Of a stretch of DNA of 64,000 nt, positions 17,588-27,081 are shown piece after piece. Each line of letters starts with the position of its first letter. Within the stretch, counting starts at the first letter, position 1. This stretch comes from Rivularia sp. T60_A2020_040. Its GTDB lineage: Bacteria > Cyanobacteriota > Cyanobacteriia > Cyanobacteriales > Nostocaceae. The stretch covers positions 62,001 through 126,000 of the forward strand of contig JACYMD010000078.1 of assembly GCA_015272215.1 (NCBI GenBank), written 5' to 3'. The position numbers and the translations under genes were made by a program. The notes beneath the pieces were generated by a model, which did no database searches, was not told the origin of the DNA, and was given only the letters and a program-made list of their open reading frames with translations.

Positions 17588-18907
17588 CTACCGATAATCT
17601 TGTCGTTGAATATCTTTTAATTTTGCTGCATTTCTCATACCATAATCGGAACGAGTAAATCGATTTAACTGCATTTCAAAAAAGTCCCGGTTTGCTTGTA
17701 AATGTTCTGGGTTTTCATCATCTAAAGGATGTAAAGTTGCTGTGCGTAAAGCTTGAATTACTGCGGATGTTACGTTGTACATCGAACGTTGAAAAGTAAC
17801 TCCCAACTGAATCAACATATCATCTTCACCGCGACAATATTGTTGATAATAATCGATTAAATATTGGGGAAGAAAATGCAACATATCTTGCATTAATAAT
17901 GTGGGTGGAATTCCTGCAGTACCTACAGGAAATACATCAGCATACAGAATTCCATAATGAAAATCTTTTTGCTCTGAAGGTATTTGTTTAGCTTGAGCGT
18001 TATAAGATTTTGTCCCTCTAAAAGGAGCAGTACGATAAAAAATTGCTTCTACATAAGGTAGAGCAGCTTCATATAACCATACAAAACCTTTTGATTTGGG
18101 AATTACTTCGTAACATTCATCCCCTACATAAACATGATGATAAATCGGACGACTTGCTACCGCAAAAATACCATTTACTAAAAAGTCCATTGCTTGAGGT
18201 ACAGTTGTCAGTTTCCCTTCGTCATACATATCTGACATTTCAAAGAAAACTGGTGCCATTACTTCCCAAAATAAACCTAAATTAGAATAATATGAAGCTT
18301 GACGACACTGTTCTAAAAACATATCTGGGAACAGTTTATAAAGTCCCTGCATCACAGGATTACCTTTAAAATAGGCTTTGATTGCTCTATCCGCATTTTC
18401 CCGATATTCTTCTGTATCTAAATAGTCATCAAATTTACCTAAACCCATATCTTTGCCATGCCAAAGCATCGCTCGCATACAAGCTTCAGCAAATTCCATA
18501 TTGATTCTGTCGTGAAATAAATGATGCAGTAATTTGGGGATTTTCCCAGTTTCACCCTTCTCGATAAATGCCAAAAGTTCCGGATGTGCTGTAGCTTCAC
18601 CGCGCCAAACTCTTAATTCGGCATCATCACCAGCATAATGATTGTGTCTTTGTAAATACTCTTTAGGTAAGAAATATTTAAAAAAGGGAAAAGGATTTAA
18701 AAATTCTCTTTCGGCAATATAAAGTAAATCCCGCCAATAAAAATCCATTGGTACCGCGTATGCTTTATAAATACCGATAATTTGCATCAAGTTTTCCGGA
18801 GTATCTGGTAACATCGAACCACCAGCTTCTAAACGGTGAATTACTTCTGCAAATTCATGATTTGATGGTGGTAATTTTGCTGTTTTTTGCTCTGATATTT
18901 GTACCAT
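17588..18907 (-). CDS. CO2 hydration protein, CupA/CupB (ChpY/ChpX) family
   Basis: This 439-residue soluble protein docks on specialised NDH-1 complexes and converts CO2 to bicarbonate at the thylakoid. Typical stretches are ENLMQIIGIYKAYAVPMDFY, FLPKEYLQRHNHYAGD, LPKLLHHLFHDRINMEFAEA and FYRTAPFRGTKSYNAQA. It is third in the order ndhF-ndhD-cup, the arrangement known for ndhF3-ndhD3-cupA; some Nostocales also have ndhF4-ndhD4-cupB this way. No cupS follows, which leaves CupA versus CupB open. A heptamer repeat fills the gap after ndhD. Confidence 0.9.
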   Translation of the reverse strand: MVQISEQKTAKLPPSNHEFAEVIHRLEAGGSMLPDTPENLMQIIGIYKAYAVPMDFYWRDLLYIAEREFLNPFPFFKYFLPKEYLQRHNHYAGDDAELRVWRGEATAHPELLAFIEKGETGKIPKLLHHLFHDRINMEFAEACMRAMLWHGKDMGLGKFDDYLDTEEYRENADRAIKAYFKGNPVMQGLYKLFPDMFLEQCRQASYYSNLGLFWEVMAPVFFEMSDMYDEGKLTTVPQAMDFLVNGIFAVASRPIYHHVYVGDECYEVIPKSKGFVWLYEAALPYVEAIFYRTAPFRGTKSYNAQAKQIPSEQKDFHYGILYADVFPVGTAGIPPTLLMQDMLHFLPQYLIDYYQQYCRGEDDMLIQLGVTFQRSMYNVTSAVIQALRTATLHPLDDENPEHLQANRDFFEMQLNRFTRSDYGMRNAAKLKDIQRQDYR

Positions 18908-18945
18908 TTTAGTTGTTAGATAAAGGAGTTGTTTTTATTTTTAGA

Positions 18946-18993
18946 TAGGGAATAGGGAATAGGGAATAGGGAATAGGAAATAGGGAATAGGGA
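18946..18993. repeat. STRR tandem repeat (TAGGGAA), between ndhD and cup
   Basis: About seven units of TAGGGAA with one TAGGAAA variant. It lies inside the operon, upstream of the cup gene. A further dispersed fragment (CTCTGCGTTCTCTGCGCCTC, at about 19057) follows. Confidence 0.85.
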
Positions 18994-19111
18994 GAACACT
19001 TAAGAGTTACTTCTATCCCAGCCTAAAATAATCCATCTCTATAAAATCTCTTTCCTCTGCGTTCTCTGCGCCTCTGCGGTTTTTTTCCCGGTGGGTAATT
19101 CCTGGTAATTT

Positions 19112-20617
19112 TTAATTTTTATTCAACGCTACTTGTGGAATTACCGATTTTTGAATTGCGGGAATATCAGCTACCATTGCAGTAGTTGTAGGTTCGCTCC
19201 AACGTACTAACCAAGTGGGTTGTATTCCCAAAAATATGATTAAACCTGCTAATATTAATGCTGGCATTTTTTCAGACCAAAAAACTTTAGGATAATAAGC
19301 TAAGTCATTATCAAGTTTGCCAAAACAGGTACGATTAAGCAGAATCACAAAGTAAACTGCCGTTAAACCTGTAGCAATAACGCACAATAATGTTTGAATC
19401 GGAAAGACGCTAAAGCTGCCTTGAAATGCCAGAAATTCGGCTATAAACCCTGTCATTCCAGGAATACCAGCACTAGCCATACCACCTAATACAAGTAAAG
19501 CGCTAATCAGCGGTAAGCCTCGAATCGGACTCATTAAACCATTGAGCTTATCCAACTCACGAGTTCCGACTTTGCTTTCTACAACTCCCACTAAATGGAA
19601 CAGGATGGCTAAAATTATCCCGTGGCTAAACATTTGGGAAACCGCACCTACTAAAGCCAAAGGTGTACTTGCTGCGGCTGCAAGAAGGATATAACCCATA
19701 TGACCGATGGAACTATATGCTACCATGCGCTTGATATCCTTTTGCGCGATCGCAGTTACTGCTCCGTAGATGGCACTAATTGCTCCCCAAATTGCTAAAG
19801 TCGGTGCAAAGGTACTCCAAGTTTCGGGAAATAAGCTCAATCCAAACCTTAAAATGCCATAGGTTCCCAATTTAGCCAACACTCCACCCAAAAGAATTGC
19901 AACAGGTGTGTTTGCTTCTACATAAGCATCCGGTAACCATGTATGTAGAGGAACTAAAGGTATTTTAATTCCAAAGCCGAAGATGATTCCTACAAGTAAT
20001 AATGATTGCAGGGTTGCGGATAAATTTTGAGTAGAAATTGCATCGTAATTGAAACTAGATGAACCACTCAGCCAAACTATACCCAAGAAACTAGCTAAAA
20101 TTAAAATTCCCGAAACAGCGGTATAAATCAGGAATTTGATAGCTGCATAACTGCGTTTTTCTCCACCCCAAATCGAAATTAATAGGTAAAAAGGAATTAA
20201 TTCGAGTTCGTAAAATAGGAAGAATAGTAGTAAATTCTGTGCCGAAAAAGCACCTGCAACTCCACCACTAATTAGGAGAATTAGAGAATAAAAAAGTCGA
20301 GGTCGTGGGGTTTCTTTACTACTGCTGTAAATAGCAATCCAGGTGAGAAAACTATTTAAAAACAACATTAATATTGAAAGTCCATCAACTCCCAATTGAT
20401 AGTTTAAACCAAGAGTTTCATTCCAAGGTAGATATTCTTGTAACTGAATGCTGGGATTGTTAATGTCAAATCGAAAGAGTAAAAATACGTTCCAGAAAAA
20501 GGTAATTAGTGCGACTAATCCAGCCCCCAAACGAATTCGATTTGTCGGAATTTTTGCAGGTAATAAAGCGATTATGATCGCCCCAAAAATAGGTATCCAA
20601 ATTAAAGCGCTTATCAT
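19112..20617 (-). CDS. ndhD: NAD(P)H-quinone oxidoreductase subunit NdhD (D3/D4 type)
   Basis: A 501-residue membrane protein with about 14 hydrophobic segments, homologous to the proton-pumping antiporter-like subunit NuoM. Markers are YELELIPFYLLISIWGGEKR, the Lys in FGFGIKIPLVPLHTWLPDA and AQKDIKRMVAYSSIGHMGYI. Because it lies with a CO2 hydration gene, it belongs to the D3/D4 branch that makes NDH-1 a CO2-uptake complex rather than the respiratory D1/D2 branch. D3 versus D4 cannot be settled by eye. Confidence 0.92.
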   Translation of the reverse strand: MISALIWIPIFGAIIIALLPAKIPTNRIRLGAGLVALITFFWNVFLLFRFDINNPSIQLQEYLPWNETLGLNYQLGVDGLSILMLFLNSFLTWIAIYSSSKETPRPRLFYSLILLISGGVAGAFSAQNLLLFFLFYELELIPFYLLISIWGGEKRSYAAIKFLIYTAVSGILILASFLGIVWLSGSSSFNYDAISTQNLSATLQSLLLVGIIFGFGIKIPLVPLHTWLPDAYVEANTPVAILLGGVLAKLGTYGILRFGLSLFPETWSTFAPTLAIWGAISAIYGAVTAIAQKDIKRMVAYSSIGHMGYILLAAAASTPLALVGAVSQMFSHGIILAILFHLVGVVESKVGTRELDKLNGLMSPIRGLPLISALLVLGGMASAGIPGMTGFIAEFLAFQGSFSVFPIQTLLCVIATGLTAVYFVILLNRTCFGKLDNDLAYYPKVFWSEKMPALILAGLIIFLGIQPTWLVRWSEPTTTAMVADIPAIQKSVIPQVALNKN

Positions 20618-20620
20618 ATT

Positions 20621-20695
20621 AGTTGATAGTTGACAGTTGACAGTTGACAGTTGACAGTGGACAGTTGATGGTTGATGGTTGTTAGTTGATAGTTG
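20621..20695. repeat. STRR tandem repeat (AGTTGAC family) between ndhF and ndhD
   Basis: Eleven imperfect units of AGTTGAC/AGTTGAT/GGTTGAT run in the 210-base gap between two co-directional operon genes. The same unit recurs at 61940-61974. Confidence 0.85.
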
Positions 20696-20745
20696 TTACT
20701 TATAATTAGGGACTTCAAAATCAATAAACATCCATTTTAGATTGG

Positions 20746-20773
20746 GTAGTAGCGAGCAAGATGCTCGCACTAC
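20746..20773. repeat. REP-like hairpin with GCGAGCA arms
   Basis: GTAGT-A-GCGAGCA / TGCTCGC-ACTAC with a 3-base loop. A sister copy with GCGGGC/GCCCGC arms and the same ACTAC end lies at about 46979-47003. It is a dispersed hairpin repeat. Confidence 0.6.
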
Positions 20774-20827
20774 TGTCATTGAAGAAATTGTTTTTTGGAA
20801 GTACCTTTAACCTTTGATCTTTAACCT

Positions 20828-22687
20828 TTAAAACATCATTTCTAAAAACTGAGTTCCCCAATATTGCCAAGTCACAATCATTCCTAAAATACCAACTCCT
20901 AAAAGTACGGTAAACATATAAAATTGAGTTTGTCCAGTATTACTGTATTTTAAACCTTCCCCACCACCAAGAGATACTAATCCAACTAAATTAACGATAC
21001 CATCAACCACAAAACGGTCAACCATATCTGTTAATTTAGAAAGTAGATCAACTCCTAAAACAATGCTCATTTTGTATAGCTTTGGAGTGTAAAAATCGTA
21101 AGCAATTAAATCTTGTAAACCTTTCCAGGGTAAGCTCACAGGTTTAGGAATATTCCCTAAATAAATTACTCCGCTAATACTACAACCGAAAATAGTTGAC
21201 CAACTTAATAACAGCGCCACATCTTTATTCAAAGTTACCCAATTTGGTAAAATCGATAAATTTTGTAATAACAAAGGCAGATGCAACACAAAACCAAATA
21301 AAATCATCATTGGTAAAATCATTTGCCAGCTAACTTCTGGAGAACGAGCGCTCATTGGCTTACTTTTACCACCCCAAACCAAACCAAATTCTCTGGTTAA
21401 ACTCACCGCTGTTAAAGCATTAACGGTGATAATTACACCTACTAACCAAGGTTGCGTTGTCCACAAATCTGAAGCTAATTGCAATAATGCCCAAAAACTA
21501 CCTAAAGGTGGAAATCCAATTAAGCCTAAAAATCCTGCGATATAAGCGATTCCCGATATCGGACGACGCGACCACAAGCCCCCCAATTGCGTGATATCTT
21601 GAGTAATGCTGTTCCAGACGATTGTACCCGTACTCATGACTAGCAGAGCCGCAGCACAAGCATGGGTAAGTACTAATAACAGAGCCGCTTCATCATGTTG
21701 TGTCCCTACAGCGATGAATACCAAACCCATGTAGGAACTAACGGAATAGGATAAACAGCGTTTGATGTCAACTTGCGCGATCGCAATTAATCCACCACCG
21801 ATAGCACTCAATGTACCAATTGCAACCATTGCGGTAGAAGCTATGGGTGATAAACTCAAGACTGGTTGCAATTTAATTAATACCCAAGCACCGCTGGCAA
21901 CTACTACCGAATTCCGCAAAATGGTGCTGGGAACTGGTCCTTCCATCGCTTCATCCAACCATAAATGCAAAGGAAATTGAGCGCATTTACCCATCGGGCC
22001 GGCAATTAATGCTAAACAAACTAGTGTTATTACTGTGGGGTTAACGTTAGCAATGGCACTCCATTCTGCTAAATCGTGATAATTCCAACTTCCAGTTAGA
22101 GGATATATTGCCAATACTCCCATTAATAGAAATAAATCTCCTACCCTTTTAGTTAAAAAAGCATCTCTAGCACCCGTTATTACTAGAGGCTGACTAAACC
22201 ACAAGCCTACTAACAAGTAAGTTCCTAAAGTGAGAATTTCCATAATTACATAACTAAAAAATAAGTTATTACATAAAGCCAAAGCACATAAACCAGCTTC
22301 AAACAATCCCAACAAAGAATAAAATCTTCCCCAACCCCAATCCATTTCCATGTAACCGATAGAATAAATCTGAGCTAACAAATTTAAACCACTAATTACA
22401 GTCATTGCGGCAACGCTAATTGCAGATATTTCTAACTCGATGGATAATCTTAAACCCGCTGTTTCTAACCAAGGAATAAACACTTCATATGCAGGTTGAT
22501 TCCAACTGATTGATAAGGCGATCGCGCTATGACAAAACGCCAAAAATGTCATGATTAGATTAACATAACCAGCAGGTCTTGGTCCTGTTTTCTTAATTAT
22601 TCCCGGCAACCAAGGAACAGCAAAAAGCCCACCAATCAAGGCATATATCGGCACTAACCAAACTGTTTCTAGTAGATATTGCGCCAT
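20828..22687 (-). CDS. ndhF: NAD(P)H-quinone oxidoreductase subunit NdhF (F3/F4 type)
   Basis: A 619-residue NuoL-type membrane subunit with about 16 hydrophobic segments. LTKRVGDLFLLMGVLAIY, KCAQFPLHLWLDEAMEGPVP and AQVDIKRCLSYSVSSYMGLV are the proton-channel motifs; the piston helix lies near the C-terminus. It is the first gene of the CO2-uptake NDH-1 operon ndhF-ndhD-cup. The inducible version of such operons is controlled by the LysR regulator CcmR/NdhR; I could not identify its site in the 330-base upstream gap. Confidence 0.92.
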   Translation of the reverse strand: MAQYLLETVWLVPIYALIGGLFAVPWLPGIIKKTGPRPAGYVNLIMTFLAFCHSAIALSISWNQPAYEVFIPWLETAGLRLSIELEISAISVAAMTVISGLNLLAQIYSIGYMEMDWGWGRFYSLLGLFEAGLCALALCNNLFFSYVIMEILTLGTYLLVGLWFSQPLVITGARDAFLTKRVGDLFLLMGVLAIYPLTGSWNYHDLAEWSAIANVNPTVITLVCLALIAGPMGKCAQFPLHLWLDEAMEGPVPSTILRNSVVVASGAWVLIKLQPVLSLSPIASTAMVAIGTLSAIGGGLIAIAQVDIKRCLSYSVSSYMGLVFIAVGTQHDEAALLLVLTHACAAALLVMSTGTIVWNSITQDITQLGGLWSRRPISGIAYIAGFLGLIGFPPLGSFWALLQLASDLWTTQPWLVGVIITVNALTAVSLTREFGLVWGGKSKPMSARSPEVSWQMILPMMILFGFVLHLPLLLQNLSILPNWVTLNKDVALLLSWSTIFGCSISGVIYLGNIPKPVSLPWKGLQDLIAYDFYTPKLYKMSIVLGVDLLSKLTDMVDRFVVDGIVNLVGLVSLGGGEGLKYSNTGQTQFYMFTVLLGVGILGMIVTWQYWGTQFLEMMF

Positions 22688-23020
22688 TCATTCACCTCTA
22701 AAAACATCATAAATTACAATTACAACTATAGAGTTACAACTTTTTTGTGAAAGTTAAGATTTAAAATTTTAGTCTAATTAGTTTTTTTAATCTTAATTAC
22801 ATATAGATTAGCTTTATATGCAGCAAAAAGGAATGAGTTAGCTAGATAATTAAGCGATATTAAGTCTAAGTAATTCTTATATATTTTTTTTCGATTGTAC
22901 CGATAGAGTTTTCTCTATGTTTTTAAATATTCTAAACGCAGAGGGACACAAAGGTAAACGCAGAGGGGCGCAAAGTGATTTTTTGTCAGATATTAAATAA
23001 TTCCAATACAAGTGGAAAGT
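22688..23020. other. Upstream region of the ndhF operon
   Basis: AT-rich and probably carries the operon promoter. At about 22935-22975 there is a CGCAGAGG direct-repeat fragment (ACGCAGAGGGACACAAAGGT, then ACGCAGAGGGGCGCAAAG), also found at about 19057 and 37460. Confidence 0.4.
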
Positions 23021-23416
23021 TTAAAGATGAACAGGGTTTCTTTTTGCCCAGTTTTTAATCGAGTGTGCGTAACCAAACGGAATGTTGATATATTCTAAAT
23101 GATTAATTGGATGTAAGCCGAATTCTTGATGTTCGTTACTGATTTGTGGAGAAAAATCGCCTTGCAACTCACAACCATAAGCGACAATAAAAACGTGTTT
23201 ATCAGGAATAACTTCAAATAAATAACTATCAATAATTTGTTCAACTCTGACATTTACCGATACTTCTTCTTGAAACTCACGAATTAAACAATTTTCAGGT
23301 GTTTCTCCTAACTCAATTCTTCCACCTGGTAAATCCCATTCATCGCGTTCATTTTTTAGTAATAGAACTTTCTCATCTATAATTAATACACCTTTGATTG
23401 AAATCGGGAAGTCCAT
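23021..23416 (-). CDS. Nudix hydrolase
   Basis: A 131-residue protein with the Nudix box GGRIELGETPENCLIREFQEE starting near residue 30, given here as GGRIELGETPENCLIREF plus QEEVSV. All catalytic acidic residues and the REF..EE core are present; the usual Gly near the end of the box is Ser. It hydrolyses a nucleoside diphosphate linked to some other group; the substrate cannot be told. It starts with MDFPISIKGVLIIDEKVLLL, the normal beginning of small Nudix proteins. It is divergent from the agmatinase-family gene. Confidence 0.88.
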   Translation of the reverse strand: MDFPISIKGVLIIDEKVLLLKNERDEWDLPGGRIELGETPENCLIREFQEEVSVNVRVEQIIDSYLFEVIPDKHVFIVAYGCELQGDFSPQISNEHQEFGLHPINHLEYINIPFGYAHSIKNWAKRNPVHL

Positions 23417-23511
23417 TGTCTAAAAAGTTACTGATTTACATTTTGTAATGGTATCAATATTTCAATCAACCCTCAACCTAATCTATATTTATATTTTTGT
23501 TACTATTTACC

Positions 23512-24573
23512 ATGAACAACCCACTTCAAAATTATAACCCCAGCGATGTCGGACAAATCAACGGTAATATCTTCGGTTTACCCTTCGATTATGATTCTGC
23601 AAATTTAATTATCATTCCTATACCTTGGGAAGTTACGGTTTCCTATGGAGCAGGTACAGCTAACGCACCTCAAAGAATTCTCGATGCTTCTCCGCAGTTA
23701 GATTTATTCGATTTTGATAATCCCGATGGATGGAAGCAAGGACTTTTTATGATAGAAATTCCTCCAGATATGTTAGATAAAAATCAATATTACCGACAGC
23801 AAGCAGCAACAATTATTCAAAGACTCGAACAAGGTAAATCATTAACTGATGCACCTGATTTAACATCATTGCTAAGGGAAATTAACCAAGCTTGTGATAA
23901 CGTCAATAAGTGGTTATTTGATAAATCTCAGCAAGCAATTAACGACGGGAAAAGGGTTGCAGTCATCGGTGGAGACCATGCTTCACCTTTGGGTTATATG
24001 CAAGCATTAGCAGAGCAATACTCAAGTTATGGTATTTTACACATTGATGCTCACGCGGATTTACGTAATGCTTATGAAGGATTTGAGTTTTCCCATGCTT
24101 CAATTATGTATAACGCAATGAAGTTACCGCAAATATCAAAATTAGTACAAGTTGGTTTGCGGGATATTTGTCATGATGAAGTAGAAATAATTAATCAATC
24201 TAACAATAGAATAGTTGCTTATTACGATTCAATAACCAAGCAAAAACTTTATTCTGGAATTACTTGGATTGATTTATGTAAGGAAATTGTGAATCATTTA
24301 CCCGAATATGTTTATATTAGCTTTGATGCTGATGGTTTAGACCCCAAACTATGTTCAAATACTGGAACTCCAGTTCCTGGTGGTTTGGAATTAGAGCAAG
24401 CTTATTGTTTGATTCGAGAAGTTGTAAATAGCGGTAGAAAAATAATTGGTTTTGATATTTGTGAAGTCGGTGATGCCGAATGGGATGGTAATGTTGGAGC
24501 GCGAATAGTTTTGAAATTGGCGAATTTTATGGATTTATCTAATAGGATGTTTGAAAAGTATCCGGCGGTTTAA
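23512..24573 (+). CDS. Arginase/agmatinase-family ureohydrolase
   Basis: About 353 residues from the ATG at 23512; a TTG at 23497 is an unlikely alternative. The metal-binding motifs are all present: GGDHASPLGY, LHIDAHADLR and YISFDADGLDP, with the usual His/Asp ligands of a binuclear metal site. Agmatinase is the likeliest activity, but cyanobacterial members include guanidine hydrolase, so the substrate is open. A helical insert of about 60 residues (110-170) precedes GGDH. The final codons, PAV-stop, lie inside a dispersed palindromic repeat. Confidence 0.85.
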   Translation: MNNPLQNYNPSDVGQINGNIFGLPFDYDSANLIIIPIPWEVTVSYGAGTANAPQRILDASPQLDLFDFDNPDGWKQGLFMIEIPPDMLDKNQYYRQQAATIIQRLEQGKSLTDAPDLTSLLREINQACDNVNKWLFDKSQQAINDGKRVAVIGGDHASPLGYMQALAEQYSSYGILHIDAHADLRNAYEGFEFSHASIMYNAMKLPQISKLVQVGLRDICHDEVEIINQSNNRIVAYYDSITKQKLYSGITWIDLCKEIVNHLPEYVYISFDADGLDPKLCSNTGTPVPGGLELEQAYCLIREVVNSGRKIIGFDICEVGDAEWDGNVGARIVLKLANFMDLSNRMFEKYPAV

Positions 24574-24650
24574 ACCGCAACTACAAAAAGAAAGTCCACC
24601 GTAAGGTGGACTAGTGAATTTAAAACCTTAGTTTTGTTTGCGCTAAATCA
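24564..24650. repeat. Dispersed palindromic element, copy A
   Basis: GGCGGTTTAAACCGC (24564-24578), then AACTACAAA, then the hairpin GTCCACC-GTAA-GGTGGAC, then TAGTGAATTTAAAACC. This is one of four related copies in the window. Its first palindrome holds the stop codon of the upstream gene. Confidence 0.75.
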
Positions 24651-24747
24651 ACTGATTATAGTATGTATACAAGCTAAAATAACTAAAATAGTTTTATCAA
24701 CAGTATCTATATCAAAAGCCGTTTATCAAAACTTTGGGGGTTAACGT

Positions 24748-25335
24748 ATGATTGCACAAATACAAGAAACAAAACATTACACCCCGGAAGAATACCTCGA
24801 ATATGAGGTAAACTCAGAAGAACGCCATGAATATATTGATGGTGAGGTTATTTGTGTGGCTGGTGGAACCCCGAATCATAATCAAATTGCAGGAAATTTT
24901 TATGCAGGGCTTAATTTTGGACTTAAGCGTCAACCTTATCGCGTTTTTGTCGCAGATCAAAGAATTTGGATTCCCCAAAAACGCATTTATACTTATCCTG
25001 ATGTGATGGTAGTACAAGGTGAATTGCAAATGCAAGAAGGTCGAATAGATACAATTATCAACCCGTTAATGGTTGTTGAAGTGTTATCAAAATCGACTAG
25101 AAGTTATGATAAAGATGAGAAATTTTCAGCCTACCGCACAATCCCTACTTTTCAAGAATATCTTCTCATTGAGCAGTATACAATGAAAGTTGAGCAGTAT
25201 TTTAAAACTGGTAAAAATAGTTGGACTTTTTCTGAATATTATCATGTTAATGAAACTATTTTTTTGAACTCAATTAATTTTGAAATTAGCCTTGAAGATA
25301 TTTATGATAAAGTTGAATTTGAAACTGGCGGTTGA
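24748..25335 (+). CDS. Uma2-family (DUF820) restriction-endonuclease-fold protein
   Basis: A 195-residue protein of the PD-(D/E)XK-like Uma2 family, very abundant in filamentous cyanobacteria. Typical features are YTPEEYLEYEVNSEERHEYI, VFVADQRIWIP, TYPDVMVV and MVVEVLSKSTRSYDKDEKF; the Asp and Glu-x-Lys-like residues are kept. Function of the family is unproven. It has its own upstream region, and the last codons (TGG-stop) lie in a dispersed palindromic repeat. Confidence 0.85.
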   Translation: MIAQIQETKHYTPEEYLEYEVNSEERHEYIDGEVICVAGGTPNHNQIAGNFYAGLNFGLKRQPYRVFVADQRIWIPQKRIYTYPDVMVVQGELQMQEGRIDTIINPLMVVEVLSKSTRSYDKDEKFSAYRTIPTFQEYLLIEQYTMKVEQYFKTGKNSWTFSEYYHVNETIFLNSINFEISLEDIYDKVEFETGG

Positions 25336-25392
25336 AATAATCAATAACCCACGCAGGTGGGTTTTGTTTGTGTAGCTGCGGTTTAAACCGCC
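25327..25392. repeat. Dispersed palindromic element, copy B
   Basis: GGCGGTTGAAAT, then the hairpin AACCCACGCAGGTGGGTT, then TTGTTTGTGTAGCTGCGG, ending with GTTTAAACCGCC. It supplies the TGA stop of the Uma2 gene and may terminate it. Confidence 0.75.
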
Positions 25393-25418
25393 AAATACTT
25401 TTTAAACATATATATTAT

Positions 25419-26255
25419 TTAATTATTTTTAATATCCCACTGCACGGGGTCTAATTGATAGTAATTCTGCAATAATTTATAAAGAGAAGAATGTTTTTTT
25501 AATAATTGCTGTGGTTTTTCAAAAAATGTTTCTGTTGCTACAGAGAAGAATTCAGCCGGATTAGTTGCACCATAACTATACATTACGGTTTTTCGTTGTT
25601 GCTCTACATCTTCACACAATTGATTATATTCTTTTGTCATTATTTTTGACCAATTATCGTAATCAGATTGTGTTTGTAAAATCGGAACACCGTCGGCTTT
25701 TCCGTCTTCTTGATCTAACTGATGAGCAAATTCATGTAACACAACATTATGTCCATCATGCCAATTTTGAGTATCTTGTTGTACCTGTTCCCAAGATAAC
25801 ACTAATTGGTCTCTACTCCAAGATTCACCTAATCGGATAACCCGCTTTTCTTCAACGACATAATTACCGCTGACAGTAGTTTCATTTACAAAATAAGCTG
25901 TGGGATAAATTAAAATAGAACGCAATTTAGGAAAATATTTTCCGCGTTCGTTGAGTAGAAGTAAACAAGCAATAGCAGCAATAATAACCTTGATTTCTTC
26001 CGTTATTTGTAAACCGTTGCAACCAATAAATTGTTTTTCTGTTAAAAATACTTGAATATGTCCTTGTAACCGTCTTCTTTCTGTGGGAGATAAACAAAGA
26101 TAAATAGGAAGATTATTTTCAATAATAGCATTCCAAAGTGGCGGAAAAACTCGGCGTTTTAAACGGTTTCTTTGTTGTTTAATTAAAGTAGGGCTGAATA
26201 AAATTGTGATGACGATTAGTCCAATTATAAGTAAAAATATAATGGCTTGAATCAT
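25419..26255 (-). CDS. MtfA-like zinc metallopeptidase (M90 family)
   Basis: The protein has 278 residues. Residues 3-23 form one N-terminal membrane helix. The zinc motif H174-E-F-A-H178 lies in VVLHEFAHQLDQEDG, and a downstream Glu in NPAEFFSVATETFFEKP fits the third ligand region of the MtfA/YeeI family. E. coli MtfA binds the Mlc repressor; that partner is not expected here. The N-terminal anchor is unlike E. coli MtfA but common in cyanobacteria. It follows the Zor-like operon on the same strand after a 137-base gap and could be independent. Confidence 0.85.
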   Translation of the reverse strand: MIQAIIFLLIIGLIVITILFSPTLIKQQRNRLKRRVFPPLWNAIIENNLPIYLCLSPTERRRLQGHIQVFLTEKQFIGCNGLQITEEIKVIIAAIACLLLLNERGKYFPKLRSILIYPTAYFVNETTVSGNYVVEEKRVIRLGESWSRDQLVLSWEQVQQDTQNWHDGHNVVLHEFAHQLDQEDGKADGVPILQTQSDYDNWSKIMTKEYNQLCEDVEQQRKTVMYSYGATNPAEFFSVATETFFEKPQQLLKKHSSLYKLLQNYYQLDPVQWDIKNN

Positions 26256-26391
26256 TGATGAAATAAGGTGAGTTACCGTAGATATATGTTTTTAGGGTAA
26301 TACCGTTTCTGTATGAATATGCACGCTCACCACGACCGTGGGCTTTGCTTGTATAGCACCGTCTGAGGGTAAATTAAGGTGTGTTTTTGCG

Positions 26392-27081
26392 TCAGAACAA
26401 AATACAAGCTTGAATATCTTCAGGAGTCAACCCTTCGTATTCTTGAAGAATTTCTCCGAAACTTGCAAGCCAGTTTACTTGTTGCTGATTAGGAGAAGTG
26501 ATTGTACAAAAATAGGGTGAAATATATTCTATAAATTCATTAAATTGGGGAATCCAAACAGGTAAGTCATTTTGGATTTTATTTGATAATTCCTTTGGAG
26601 TAAGATTTTCTTCACAAGCTATTTTTGCCAGATTTAAATCAGAGTTATTCTTTACAACATCCTGCATAATTCTTACAGGTAAAAGTTGATTAACTGAAGA
26701 TGAATTAGCTAATACGCTAAAAGATATTGCTAGAGATTCCGCTAATTCATTTTGATTACCGCCATAATAAAGAGCTAAACGCCATAAAAGTTGATGTCTC
26801 AACCATTCGTCATCTATTGCTACTTTCCAAATTAATTCTGATGTTTCTTGGCTTGAATCAGGGCTTTTATTATCCCATTCTTGTTTAGCATGAATGCAAT
26901 AAATCCATTCTAATTTGGTAACATCATTAGCTTTATTTTGTTTAATAGCTTCTATCACTTTGTCAACTGTAGGAAGAGGTATTTCTTTTTCGTTTTTTTG
27001 CTGTTTAGCAAGTTCTATTAATTTCTGAGGAATAAATTTAGAAGATGTGGGTAAAAATGGTTTGGGAAAGTCAAAAGTCAT
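26392..27081 (-). CDS. Third protein of the ZorAB-like operon, possible ZorC-like (EH-signature) protein
   Basis: A 229-residue soluble, helix-rich protein I do not firmly recognise. The part KLEWIYCIHAKQEWDN followed by DDEWLRHQLLWRLALYY, with conserved-looking Trp and Glu/His residues, recalls the EH-signature region of ZorC proteins, but ZorC is more than twice as long. The start ATG overlaps the stop of the ZorB-like gene in an ATGA junction, which indicates translational coupling. No nuclease or helicase motif is visible. It may be a short ZorC variant or a new partner. Confidence 0.6.
   Translation of the reverse strand: MTFDFPKPFLPTSSKFIPQKLIELAKQQKNEKEIPLPTVDKVIEAIKQNKANDVTKLEWIYCIHAKQEWDNKSPDSSQETSELIWKVAIDDEWLRHQLLWRLALYYGGNQNELAESLAISFSVLANSSSVNQLLPVRIMQDVVKNNSDLNLAKIACEENLTPKELSNKIQNDLPVWIPQFNEFIEYISPYFCTITSPNQQQVNWLASFGEILQEYEGLTPEDIQACILF

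Noticed and set aside
26256-26391. Extension of the 229-residue Zor-operon protein by frameshift
   Set aside because: Another frame stays open for about 30 codons after the stop, but the translation is not like the preceding protein, so a frameshifted longer ZorC is not supported.
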